Positions 44,132-52,951 of a DNA stretch of 64,000 nucleotides are shown piece by piece. How positions within the stretch are numbered: the stretch's first letter is position 1; every line of letters starts with the position of its first letter. The position numbers were made by a program, and so were the translations under genes. This DNA is from Mesonia aestuariivivens. GTDB taxonomy: Bacteria; Bacteroidota; Bacteroidia; Flavobacteriales; Flavobacteriaceae. The notes under the pieces are model-generated. The model had not been told where the DNA came from and made no database searches. It saw only the letters and a program-made list of their open reading frames with translations. The stretch lies in the NCBI RefSeq assembly GCF_019311235.1, contig NZ_JAHWDF010000005.1, forward strand, positions 62,001 to 126,000. Direction: 5' to 3'.

Positions 44132-44482
44132 TCATCTAGGCTGTACCTCTTCAGGATTTGGTATACAGTTGTTTTCAAAATTTAAATTTCCACCTAAATA
44201 ATTATAATTAGGCTGTATGCTTTTTAATAAAGGCATTTCTTTAAAAAGATAATTAGCTCTCTGCGAACTCACATAGGCACGGCTTCCTTTTTTAAATTTC
44301 AGCTGCGATGTATAATCTCGTGTATAATTTTCATCTTGATCATAATTTATATTCTCAAGATAAATAGGAAGATTTACTTTTTCAACATCTTTAACTTCTA
44401 GTTTTTGTTCTTTTTGATCTTGAGCTAATGCAGAAGAAAAGCTTGCCATAAAACAAATTATGATAAAGAAAAAATTTTTCAT
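44132..44482 (-). CDS. Small secreted protein of unknown function (116 aa)
   Basis: A 116-residue protein starting MKNFFFIIICFMASFSSALAQ, a Sec signal peptide. The mature 95 residues are charged and contain one cysteine (in NNCIPNP). I recognise no domain. It is divergent from menB and shares its strand with the 181-aa secreted protein gene; both may be small periplasmic or surface accessory proteins. Its short length and lack of family make it a weaker call, but the signal peptide is clear. Confidence 0.6.
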   Translation of the reverse strand: MKNFFFIIICFMASFSSALAQDQKEQKLEVKDVEKVNLPIYLENINYDQDENYTRDYTSQLKFKKGSRAYVSSQRANYLFKEMPLLKSIQPNYNYLGGNLNFENNCIPNPEEVQPR

Positions 44483-44567
44483 TTTTAGTCGTGTGTAAGT
44501 ATCGTTTGTATAAATTTAATAATTTTTGAATAAAAACCGTAATTTTACAGAAACAAATACTATAACT

Positions 44568-45407
44568 ATGAGCGAAATAAAGTGGGAAACTGCTAAAGAA
44601 TACGACGATATAACTTATAAGAAATCTAACGGTGTAGCTAGAATAGCATTTAATAGACCTAATGTAAGAAATGCATTTAGACCTAAAACCACTAGTGAAT
44701 TGCTAGATGCTTTTCAAGATGCGCACGAAGATACATCGATAGGTGCTGTATTGCTTTCTGCTGAAGGTCCATCTACTAAAGATGGAGTTTGGTCTTTTTG
44801 TAGTGGCGGCGATCAAAAAGCAAGAGGTAAAGAAGGTTATGTAGGAGAAGATGGTTACCATCGCTTAAATATTTTAGAAGTACAGCGCTTAATTAGATTT
44901 ATGCCAAAAGCAGTAATTTGCGTAGTTCCGGGGTGGGCAGTAGGCGGCGGACATAGTTTGCACGTGGTTTGCGATATGACTCTAGCAAGTAAAGAGCACG
45001 CCATATTTAAACAAACAGATGCCGATGTGACTAGTTTTGATGGAGGTTATGGATCTGCTTATTTAGCAAAAATGGTGGGACAGAAAAAAGCGCGTGAGAT
45101 TTTCTTTTTAGGAAGAAATTACTCGGCCCAAGAAGCTTTCGATATGGGAATGGTAAATGCTGTAGTGCCGCATGATGAATTAGAAACAACCGCTTACCAG
45201 TGGGCCCAAGAAGTGCTAGCAAAATCTCCCATTTCTATAAAGATGCTGAAGTTTGCCATGAACTTAACCGATGATGGTATGGTAGGGCAACAAGTTTTTG
45301 CAGGAGAAGCTACTCGTTTAGCTTATATGACAGATGAAGCTAAAGAAGGTAGAAATGCGTTCTTAGAAAAGCGTCAACCAAATTTCGATAAAAAATGGAT
45401 TCCATAG
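44568..45407 (+). CDS. menB: 1,4-dihydroxy-2-naphthoyl-CoA synthase
   Basis: MenB closes the second ring of menaquinone from succinylbenzoyl-CoA. The 279-residue crotonase-fold protein has the family-specific NRPNVRNAFRPKT, FCSGGDQKARG with the oxyanion glycines, VVPGWAVGGGHSLHVVCD, and TDADVTSFDGGYGSAYLAKMVGQ, where MenB differs from ordinary enoyl-CoA hydratases. ATG 44568 is used because it begins the usual MSEIKWETAKEY; the frame is open 14 codons upstream but only with a non-ATG start. menC, menE and menA are not in the window. The stop overlaps the next gene by 13 bases. Confidence 0.95.
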   Translation: MSEIKWETAKEYDDITYKKSNGVARIAFNRPNVRNAFRPKTTSELLDAFQDAHEDTSIGAVLLSAEGPSTKDGVWSFCSGGDQKARGKEGYVGEDGYHRLNILEVQRLIRFMPKAVICVVPGWAVGGGHSLHVVCDMTLASKEHAIFKQTDADVTSFDGGYGSAYLAKMVGQKKAREIFFLGRNYSAQEAFDMGMVNAVVPHDELETTAYQWAQEVLAKSPISIKMLKFAMNLTDDGMVGQQVFAGEATRLAYMTDEAKEGRNAFLEKRQPNFDKKWIP

Positions 45408-45925
45408 AGAACCAATTTTCAAATCAACAACTATTTATAAATCTACTGCCAGATTATCGCGCAGTAGATTTTGAACCTATATCAAAGAAAAAACTAACAA
45501 AAAGTGTTTATCAAATAAGCATCGGTTTAGTTATTTTTTTAGTAGGCTGGGGTATATTATTTTATTTAATTCCGTTACATTGGAGTGTTTTTCTAGGCTT
45601 AGTCGTTATTCTTTTTCTTTTTTCTTTTTCCTATTTTAATGCTTATTTACTTCAACCACGTTATGGGTATGCGTTAAGAGAAAAAGATATTATTTACCGA
45701 AGAGGATATCTGGTTAGTAAAACTACGGTGATTCCTTTTAATCGCATTCAGCATGTTTCTATATCTCGAGGAATTTTTGATAAAGCTTTAAACATTTCTA
45801 CATTAAAAATTTTTACAGCAGGCGGGCAAGGAAGCGATGTGAGTATTCCTGGTTTGTTGCCAGATTTAGCCGTAAAATTAAAAGAAGCTGTGGCTCAAAA
45901 ATTAAGTGTAGAAGAAGATGAATAA
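45395..45925 (+). CDS. Membrane protein with bacterial PH domain (YdbS-like)
   Basis: A 176-residue protein with two membrane helices (about 48-90) and a bacterial PH (bPH2) domain in the C-terminal half: YALREKDIIYRRGYLVSKTTVIPFNRIQHVSISRG is the usual opening, with TAGGQGSDVSIPGL as the last strand. YdbS/YdbT pairs are found in many bacteria; function is unclear, although work on Bacillus links them to resistance to some antimicrobial peptides. It overlaps menB by 13 bases and the following gene by 8, so translation of the three is linked. Confidence 0.85.
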   Translation: MDSIENQFSNQQLFINLLPDYRAVDFEPISKKKLTKSVYQISIGLVIFLVGWGILFYLIPLHWSVFLGLVVILFLFSFSYFNAYLLQPRYGYALREKDIIYRRGYLVSKTTVIPFNRIQHVSISRGIFDKALNISTLKIFTAGGQGSDVSIPGLLPDLAVKLKEAVAQKLSVEEDE

Positions 45926-47438
45926 AGACTTTTCTAGTCCGCAAAAACAATCTAAAATAGGGATTTTAGTTATATTTTTTAGTGTTCTCTATAAGTTTAC
46001 TAAAATATTTTGGGTTTTTGGAGCTTATTTGTTATTTAAAAACCTTTCTGAAAATTTAATTTTTATACTTATAGGTTTATTCACAATTTTATGTTTTGCT
46101 ATAACTTTTAGTATTCTATCTTACAAAAAATTTAAATTTCATATTGATTACGATCAAAAAGAGTTTGTGCTTCAAAAAGGAGTTTTTTCTACCGAATTTA
46201 TTAATATTTCTTTTGATAGAATTCAGCAAGTTTATTTTAAAAGATCAATTATACAGCGAATTATAAATGTTTATGAAGTCGCTATTGATACTGCCGGAAG
46301 TAGCGATAAAGAAGTAACCATAAAAGCACTTTCTAAAGAAAAAGCTGATGCTTTGCGTAACATATTAATGAATTTGGCTGTAGAAGAAGTTACGCAAGAA
46401 AATGAAACTGTAAATGAAGTAAAAAGCACAAAGCAAAAACAATTAGAGTGGAAGCATCGTTTAGAAGTGTTAGATTTATTAAAGTTGGGGCTTACTTCTA
46501 ATTACCTTAGAGGAATATGGTTAATTTTTCTGTTTTTTGGAACGATTATGAATGAACTTAATCAGCTGAAAATAGAAAACACTTATTTAGATCGAGGTGT
46601 AGATTATTTAGATCAGAATTATACTTCTCCTAGCGCGGTAATTTTTGTTGTACTAGTAGCTTTAATATTTACTTTTTTAGTAGGTATTTTAATTTCAACT
46701 GTAGAGATTTTTATTAAATATTTTAACCTCACGCTTACACAAACCTCTTTAAGTTTAGATTTAGAAATGGGGCTGAAAACCAACACTAGAACCTCTTTAA
46801 AGCCTAGACGCGTTCAAATGTTGCGTTTAAGTACCAATCCTATACAAAAACGATTAGATTTATATGAAGCCGAAGTCTCTTTAGCTAGTAGTTCTGATGA
46901 TTTTCAGAAGAAAAAAAGTAAAATTAAAATACCGGGCTTAGCTAAAGATAAACTAAAAAAGATAAAAGAGTTTTTGTATAAACGTTCGCAAGAAACTTCA
47001 ACACCAATAAAACCGCATTCAATTTTATTTGTGAGAAAATTTGTACTCAGTTGTATTCCTGTTTTTTTAGCAATTATTCCTATTATTATATTTGCATGGT
47101 ATAGATGGGAAATTATTTTACCTGCAGTTTCTATTTATCTACTACTTTCATTTTTTCTGAACAAGAAGTATTACCAATCTATTTCTATTGAATTTACGGA
47201 GAATTTTATTGTCAAAAAACAGGGAATTTGGAATCATGAAACCGAAATTATAGAGCTATTTAAATTGCAATCAATTACCGTAAAACAGGCGCTTTGGTTT
47301 AGAAAACGTAAACTTTATCATTTAGAATTTCATACCGCAGGAGGAGATTTATTTTTTCCGTTGGTGAGTGAGCAAGATTTAAAAAATATAAATTATAATT
47401 TCTATAAAATAGAAACATCCACGAAAGCGTGGATGTAA
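45918..47438 (+). CDS. Membrane protein with several bacterial PH domains (YdbT-like)
   Basis: This 506-residue partner of the preceding gene has about six membrane helices in three pairs (near 20-70, 195-265 and 375-420), each followed by a bPH2 domain. The cores are VLQKGVFSTEFINISFDRIQ, LKPRRVQMLRLSTNPIQKRL and VKKQGIWNHETEIIELFKLQ, each with an A-G-G/S strand (DTAGSSDKE, LASSSDD, FHTAGGD). It overlaps the YdbS-like gene by 8 bases. The last codons coincide with a strong hairpin. Role unknown; a complex with the smaller protein is likely. Confidence 0.85.
   Translation: MNKDFSSPQKQSKIGILVIFFSVLYKFTKIFWVFGAYLLFKNLSENLIFILIGLFTILCFAITFSILSYKKFKFHIDYDQKEFVLQKGVFSTEFINISFDRIQQVYFKRSIIQRIINVYEVAIDTAGSSDKEVTIKALSKEKADALRNILMNLAVEEVTQENETVNEVKSTKQKQLEWKHRLEVLDLLKLGLTSNYLRGIWLIFLFFGTIMNELNQLKIENTYLDRGVDYLDQNYTSPSAVIFVVLVALIFTFLVGILISTVEIFIKYFNLTLTQTSLSLDLEMGLKTNTRTSLKPRRVQMLRLSTNPIQKRLDLYEAEVSLASSSDDFQKKKSKIKIPGLAKDKLKKIKEFLYKRSQETSTPIKPHSILFVRKFVLSCIPVFLAIIPIIIFAWYRWEIILPAVSIYLLLSFFLNKKYYQSISIEFTENFIVKKQGIWNHETEIIELFKLQSITVKQALWFRKRKLYHLEFHTAGGDLFFPLVSEQDLKNINYNFYKIETSTKAWM
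47415..47436. terminator. Hairpin overlapping the YdbT-like stop codon
   Basis: ACATCCACG and CGTGGATGT pair around AAAG, a very stable 9-bp stem lying in the last codons of the YdbT-like gene and 30 bases from the end of the convergent E1 gene. There is no immediate T run, so it is a possible terminator for either direction or an mRNA 3' cap. Confidence 0.5.
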
Positions 47439-47465
47439 CTAATCAATAATTGATTTCTTTTTCTA

Positions 47466-49877
47466 TTACCTTAGATTTGGAAATTTTTCTGGATTCACTT
47501 CGTTAAAAATACTATATACTTTTTCAAATATATCTTCTGCAGAGGGTTTAGAAAAATAATCTCCATCGGTTCCGTAAGCAGGTCTGTGTTCTTTTGCAGT
47601 AAGCGTTTGTGGCTTACTATCTAAAAAGCGGTAAGCATTTTGATTTTCTAAGATCTCTTGCATAATATAAGCAGAAGCACCACCTGGAATATCTTCATCT
47701 ATAACTAGTAAACGATTGGTTTTTTCTACACTTTTTACAATGTCATGATTTATATCAAAAGGTAAAAGTGACTGCACATCAATGACTTCGGCGTCAATTC
47801 CTACTTCTAGTAATTCTTTGGCTACATCTTCTACAATTCTTAAAGTAGAACCGTAAGAAACGAGCGTAATGTCATCTCCTTCTTTAACGGTTTCAACAAC
47901 ACCGAGAGGTGTTTTAAATTCTCCTAGATTGGTAGGTAATTTTTCTTTTAATCTATAACCATTTAAACATTCTATGATCAAAGCAGGTTCATCGCTTTCT
48001 AATAAAGTGTTGTAAAACCCAGCAGCTTTAGTCATGTTTCTAGGTACTAGAATATGAATACCTCTTAGTAAATGCACTAAACCACCCATCTGTGAACCAC
48101 TATGCCAAATACCTTCTAAACGGTGACCACGGGTTCTTACAATTAGCGGTGCTTTTTGTTTTCCTTTAGTTCTGTAATGCACGGTAGCTAAATCATCGGC
48201 CATAATTTGTAGCGCATACATAATATAATCTAGGTACTGAATTTCTGCAATGGGTCTTAAACCTCGCATTGCCATCCCAATTCCTTGTCCTAAAATTGTA
48301 GCTTCTCTAATACCTGTATCTGCTATTCTTAACTCTCCGTATTTTTCTTGTAAACCTTCTAAACCTTGGTTTACATCACCAATATTTCCTGTGTCTTCTC
48401 CAAAAATTAAGGCTTCTGGATATTTAGAAAAAATTTTATCGAAGTTTTCCCTAAGAATAATTCTTCCATCTACTAGTTCAGCATCTTCATCATAAGTTGC
48501 ATTAACTGCTGCTATAGATGTGGCTTTATTGTCTTGTTCGCTATGAAGGTGACTGCTGTATTCTGGTTGTGTTTCTTTCTGAAACGTATTAATCCAATTG
48601 ATTAAATTGTTTTTAGCTTCAGAGTTTTCTTTGTAAATATATTTTAATGTCTTTCGAGCAATACGTAATACTTCAAATTTTTGAGGTTCTTTAATGTCTG
48701 CTAGTTCATCTACTAATGGCTGAATAAAGTTTTTATTACTACTATTGTCTGCAACTTTTTGAAGTAAATCTACAACTATATTTTTTTGTTGAATAGGCTG
48801 TTCTGTAAAGGCTTTCCATGCTGCTTTTTTACCCTCTCGAACTGTTTTTTTAGCGTCACTTTCGATTTGCTTTAGTTCATCTTCTGTGGCGATTTCATTT
48901 TCAAGCATCCATTCTCTCATTTTTACATTACAATCATTTTCTTGCTCCCACTTTAAGCGAGCTTCAGATTTGTAACGTTCGTGAGAACCAGAAGTAGAAT
49001 GCCCTTGTGGTTGTGTTAATTCTACTACATGAATTAAAACTGGTATGTGTTGTTCACGAGAAATTCTTCCCGCTGTTTCGTAGGCTTCAATTAATTCAGG
49101 ATAATTCCAACCTTTAACCACAATAATTTCGTAACCATTATTGTCATCATCACGTTGAAAACCTTTTAATATTTCAGATATATTTTCTTTAGTTGTTTGG
49201 TATTTAGCGGGAACAGAAATCCCGTAAGCATCATCCCAAACACTAATCACCATAGGTACTTGCATTACACCTGCGGCATTAAAGGTTTCCCAAAAAAGTC
49301 CTTCGCTGGTACTGGCGTTACCAATGGTTCCCCAAGCGACTTCATTACCTTTAGAAGAAAAATTTTCAGTATCAATTCCTTCTACATTTCTATAAATTTT
49401 AGAAGCTTGAGCAAGTCCTAATAAACGTGGCATTTGCCCTGCGGTAGGTGAGATGTCTGCGCTTGAGTTTGGTTGTTTAGTAAGGTTTTTCCAAGTGCCA
49501 TCTTCATGTAAGCTGTGAGTGCCAAAATGACCTCCCATTTGGCGACCTCCAGCCATGGGTTCTTTCTTAATATCTGTATTGGCGTAGAGCCCTGAGAAAA
49601 ATTGTTCTACGGTTAATAAGTCTAAAGCCAACATAAAAGTTTGGTCACGATAATAACCAGAACGAAAATCACCATTTTTAAAAGCTTTTGCCATGGCAAG
49701 TTGAGGGACTTCTTTACCATCTCCAAAAATACCAAATTTAGCTTTGCCGGTTAATACTTCGCGACGACCTAGTAAACTACATTCTCTACTTATAACAGCA
49801 GTAGTATAATCTTTTATAACTTGCTCTTTAAACTGTGTAAAAGAAATATCAGTTTTCTCTAAGACCTTATCTTGCAT
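47466..49877 (-). CDS. Fused alpha/beta 2-oxoacid dehydrogenase E1 component
   Basis: An 803-residue fusion of E1 alpha (about 1-400) and E1 beta (about 460-800) of the branched-chain/pyruvate dehydrogenase type. The alpha half has GGRQMGGHFGTHS, the thiamine-diphosphate region WGTIGNASTSEG...WDDAYGISVPA and the phosphorylation-loop-like GSHERYKSEARL. The beta half shows FGEDTGNIGDVNQGL, RIADTGIREATILGQGIGMA and GHRLEGIWHSGSQMGG. Such fusions are common in Bacteroidota and usually act on branched-chain 2-oxoacids, giving precursors of iso-fatty acids; the substrate is inferred. E2 and E3 are not in the window. A promoter match lies at 49899-49929. Confidence 0.9.
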   Translation of the reverse strand: MQDKVLEKTDISFTQFKEQVIKDYTTAVISRECSLLGRREVLTGKAKFGIFGDGKEVPQLAMAKAFKNGDFRSGYYRDQTFMLALDLLTVEQFFSGLYANTDIKKEPMAGGRQMGGHFGTHSLHEDGTWKNLTKQPNSSADISPTAGQMPRLLGLAQASKIYRNVEGIDTENFSSKGNEVAWGTIGNASTSEGLFWETFNAAGVMQVPMVISVWDDAYGISVPAKYQTTKENISEILKGFQRDDDNNGYEIIVVKGWNYPELIEAYETAGRISREQHIPVLIHVVELTQPQGHSTSGSHERYKSEARLKWEQENDCNVKMREWMLENEIATEDELKQIESDAKKTVREGKKAAWKAFTEQPIQQKNIVVDLLQKVADNSSNKNFIQPLVDELADIKEPQKFEVLRIARKTLKYIYKENSEAKNNLINWINTFQKETQPEYSSHLHSEQDNKATSIAAVNATYDEDAELVDGRIILRENFDKIFSKYPEALIFGEDTGNIGDVNQGLEGLQEKYGELRIADTGIREATILGQGIGMAMRGLRPIAEIQYLDYIMYALQIMADDLATVHYRTKGKQKAPLIVRTRGHRLEGIWHSGSQMGGLVHLLRGIHILVPRNMTKAAGFYNTLLESDEPALIIECLNGYRLKEKLPTNLGEFKTPLGVVETVKEGDDITLVSYGSTLRIVEDVAKELLEVGIDAEVIDVQSLLPFDINHDIVKSVEKTNRLLVIDEDIPGGASAYIMQEILENQNAYRFLDSKPQTLTAKEHRPAYGTDGDYFSKPSAEDIFEKVYSIFNEVNPEKFPNLR

Positions 49878-49898
49878 ACTTATTTTTTTAATAGGCTA

Positions 49899-49929
49899 CG
49901 AAGATAGCAAAAAATGATCGAAATGTCAA
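49899..49929 (-). promoter_or_regulatory. Promoter of the fused E1 gene
   Basis: On the minus strand TTG (49929-49927), 20 bases and TATCTTCG (49906-49899) fit the Bacteroidota promoter with one mismatch in the -7 box. The start codon is 22 bases further on. Confidence 0.42.
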
Positions 49930-50048
49930 TTCAAAAATAGAGTGGTTATTGTGGAATTATGATTAATTTCTGATTTAGATGAAATATATGTAATTTTTAG
50001 TTAATATACTGAATAATATGTAATAAAGAAGAATTAGACTTGATTTGA

Positions 50049-52865
50049 TTAGTACCATCTTCTAGTGAATAATTTTAGTAAAGTACTGAAGTCTAAAGAG
50101 ACAATGAATCTTATTCTCTGATCATAATTGTCTTGTGCCGTTTCCCAGCCTAATTTAGAGTAAACTGGTAAGAAAATCTCAAAATAATCTTGTACTAAAT
50201 TTACTCGTACTCCAGAATCGTAAACAAAAGTAGCTTGTTCGCCAGTATTTTTTATCACGCCAATATCTCCATAAGCGTGAATCCAATTCCAAATGGTAAA
50301 GCTACCGTTTAATGTTGAAATAAATCGATTGGCAAATGCAGGTTGTAATTTTGACTTAAAACCGCCTTCAGCTTCAATAAATTGCTGGCTAAATAATCCA
50401 GTATTTTCACTTCTTCCGTAGTAATTATAATCAAATAAATAATCGGTAGGTCTATCTAACGCAAAACTAAAATAGTCTGAATTTTCACTATGATTAAATA
50501 AGAAAAAACCAGTAAATGATCTTAATTCTATTTGACGATTACTTAAGAATAATTTTCTCCACTTTGCATTCACAGAAATTTTGCTAAATTTTTTAGCGAT
50601 TTGATAGTCTACAGTCGTTGTAAAATAATCTCTAAAATTTCTATTGCTGTAATTATACTGAATATCAACCACGCTGTAATCTGGATCTTCTGCTGTATTT
50701 ATAATCGAGCGATCTCTAAATACATTTACATTTCTAACACCAATTGCTTGGCGCTCATTACTTCTTAAATAGTTATTTCTAAAATAAATATTTAGATAAG
50801 GAGTAAGTCTATGGTAATACAGATTTTCGGCATAAGCGTATCTATTTGCAGAAAGGCCATAACTTATTTGATTGAGTTGTTGATTTTGAAATTGATGACT
50901 ATTTGAAAGTGCCATAGAACCAACTAGTGCTTTGCTTCTTAATCCAATTTTAGGAGCAATTTTAAAATTAAAATTTCTTCTTAAGATGGTGCTATTGTAA
51001 AATTTAGGACCAATTATAAAGCCGTCGTACAAATTATAGTCAAACTCTGGAATTAGAAATAACTGACTGTATTTTGGGTCTTCAATATCTTCAAACAATC
51101 GTAATTGAATAGGTTTATTTAATAACGTAGTTACTCGTTTATAATTATTTCGTTGATTATATTCTGGGATAATAGCTTCATAATTTAAAGCTAAACGTTC
51201 AATTTTTTCTCTAGGGATAGTAATGGTTTTTGTAGAGTCAATACCTTCTAACCAATATTTAGCCACAACTTTTTTATCTTTAATTCCATATAAAGAAATG
51301 GGCATTTTATGATGTTCTTTATTCTTAACGGTTACAGTTAAAGAATCTTTGGTTGTGCTAATACTTTTAATAGAGAAATCTATTCTTGCATTGGTATTAA
51401 TATATTCGCTAAAAAACCAATCTAAATCTTTAGAAGAATTAGCTTGTAGTAATTTTTTGAAGTTTACTGAAGCTACGTTCTCATTAAATGTATGCTGCGT
51501 ATAAAATTCTTTTAAGGTTTTATGTAGCGTTTCTTTATTACCTAAGTAATCGTTAATGTAGTTAAAACCTACTCCCGCTTTATAAGGATTTGCAATATTT
51601 TTATTGAATTTTATGAGTGAATCTTGACTCATTTCAAGTGGCTGATCTAAGTTAAGTCTAGCCATATTTATTGCAAAATAAGGGTAACGATCGTTAAATT
51701 TTAAATCTGAAGCATGAAACCATCTAATCCCAATAACTTCTGCAAATTCTCCTAATAATTTGGTGTCTGGGTAATAACTTTCAACATAATCCATCATTAA
51801 ATAAATAAGAATGGCATCTTTTAACCAAGCTTCAGTTCTAGGATTAAGTAAAATACTATTATCGAGATAATCTTTGGTGATGGTTTTAAATAATTTTAAA
51901 TCGTATTGAAAGCCGTTAGGAAATGGGCTAATAAAAGAAGGAAGTTGATTAAGACCGTAAATAGGGTTTTTAAGGTAATCTTCTTCTGTAACCATTAAGT
52001 TTTCTAACGGATAATCACCTAAATTTTTACTTAAAAAGTTTACAATGCGATTAGTAGTTAACTTTTCTAAATCATCATTTACATCATTATCTTTAATATT
52101 GGTAATAATATTGAGCTTATCGGTTTTTAAAGTATCAAATTCATTTAGGGTAGCTAAATAAATTCTCTGATCAATATAATTTTTACCTGAAAGTTTTGAA
52201 GTAATTAACGAGTCTTCTAAAACATTCTTTTTAAGCGGTAAAGCAGAAGTAAGCTGAAATTGTTTAGGGTAAGTAATTTCTACATCACTATTAAATAAAG
52301 GGATAAATTGATCGTTTAAATTTTTATTGCTGAAAAATTCCCAACCTTTATTTCCGTATTTAGCAGGAAGAATATTCCAATAACGAAGCTTATAATAATC
52401 ACTTCCATAACCATAGCGTGTAAACTTATCAATTGGTATTTTTATTTGATAATTTAATTGAAGCGGATAAGATTCTCCAGGTAAAATTTCTTTTTCTAAC
52501 CTTACACGTATAATGTCTGGAGCTCCATCAGGTCTATTAAAAGCTAATGGCTTTTCTTGAGAAGATATATTTAGAATGATGGTTTTACCACGTTCTTGCT
52601 CTGGAGCATAGTGAAATCTTCTCGAAAATTCTTGTGCAAATCGCTCGGCTAGTGGTGTATTTTTACTACTAAAACTATTAGCCCAGTCTAATAAATAAAG
52701 TTCGTGTAATGTATCTTTACTTTTGTTGAAATATAAAATTTCTTGCTCAATAGCGATTACGTTAGTTTTAGCATCAAGCTTAGCTTTAATACTTACACTG
52801 GTTTGTGCAAGAATTAGTAGTGGACTAAAAACCGTTAGTAATAAAAGAAACTTTTTTCTTATCAA
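50049..52865 (-). CDS. Secreted M1-aminopeptidase-like pseudoenzyme fused to a C-terminal beta-barrel
   Basis: This 938-residue protein starts at TTG 52865 with a signal peptide (MIRKKFLLLLTVFSPLLILAQ). Residues about 22-560 follow the M1 aminopeptidase plan: an N-terminal beta-saddle, GLNQL (304-308) where active enzymes have GxMEN, and a helical catalytic region. The zinc motif is lost: the HExxH position is K327-T-I-T-K331, and the third ligand, 18 residues further, is D350 in EAWLKDAILIY instead of glutamate. From about residue 580 the sequence turns into alternating amphipathic strands rich in Y, F and N, ending in FTRRWY; a terminal aromatic residue is the usual outer-membrane barrel signal. 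It is probably a surface-anchored scaffold or receptor, not a peptidase. Confidence 0.75.
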   Translation of the reverse strand: MIRKKFLLLLTVFSPLLILAQTSVSIKAKLDAKTNVIAIEQEILYFNKSKDTLHELYLLDWANSFSSKNTPLAERFAQEFSRRFHYAPEQERGKTIILNISSQEKPLAFNRPDGAPDIIRVRLEKEILPGESYPLQLNYQIKIPIDKFTRYGYGSDYYKLRYWNILPAKYGNKGWEFFSNKNLNDQFIPLFNSDVEITYPKQFQLTSALPLKKNVLEDSLITSKLSGKNYIDQRIYLATLNEFDTLKTDKLNIITNIKDNDVNDDLEKLTTNRIVNFLSKNLGDYPLENLMVTEEDYLKNPIYGLNQLPSFISPFPNGFQYDLKLFKTITKDYLDNSILLNPRTEAWLKDAILIYLMMDYVESYYPDTKLLGEFAEVIGIRWFHASDLKFNDRYPYFAINMARLNLDQPLEMSQDSLIKFNKNIANPYKAGVGFNYINDYLGNKETLHKTLKEFYTQHTFNENVASVNFKKLLQANSSKDLDWFFSEYINTNARIDFSIKSISTTKDSLTVTVKNKEHHKMPISLYGIKDKKVVAKYWLEGIDSTKTITIPREKIERLALNYEAIIPEYNQRNNYKRVTTLLNKPIQLRLFEDIEDPKYSQLFLIPEFDYNLYDGFIIGPKFYNSTILRRNFNFKIAPKIGLRSKALVGSMALSNSHQFQNQQLNQISYGLSANRYAYAENLYYHRLTPYLNIYFRNNYLRSNERQAIGVRNVNVFRDRSIINTAEDPDYSVVDIQYNYSNRNFRDYFTTTVDYQIAKKFSKISVNAKWRKLFLSNRQIELRSFTGFFLFNHSENSDYFSFALDRPTDYLFDYNYYGRSENTGLFSQQFIEAEGGFKSKLQPAFANRFISTLNGSFTIWNWIHAYGDIGVIKNTGEQATFVYDSGVRVNLVQDYFEIFLPVYSKLGWETAQDNYDQRIRFIVSLDFSTLLKLFTRRWY

Positions 52866-52904
52866 CTTACGTTTAAGGAATTAAAATGAATTCAACATTA
52901 AAAC

Positions 52905-52932
52905 GTCGACTCGTTTATACAAACGAGTCGAC
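52905..52932 (-). terminator. Perfect 12-bp palindrome after the LOG-family gene
   Basis: GTCGACTCGTTT and AAACGAGTCGAC pair around ATAC, 20 bases after the LOG-family stop and 40 bases before the start of the pseudo-M1 gene. On the minus strand it is followed by GTTTTAATG, a weak T run. It may end the upstream transcript or act as an operator for the next gene. Confidence 0.6.
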
Positions 52933-52951
52933 TACAAAAATGGTATATTTT

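Noticed and set aside
44068-44187. Short 39-codon frame on the + strand in the gap and over the 116-aa gene
   Set aside because: Half of it lies opposite a better-supported secreted-protein gene and it has no recognisable features.
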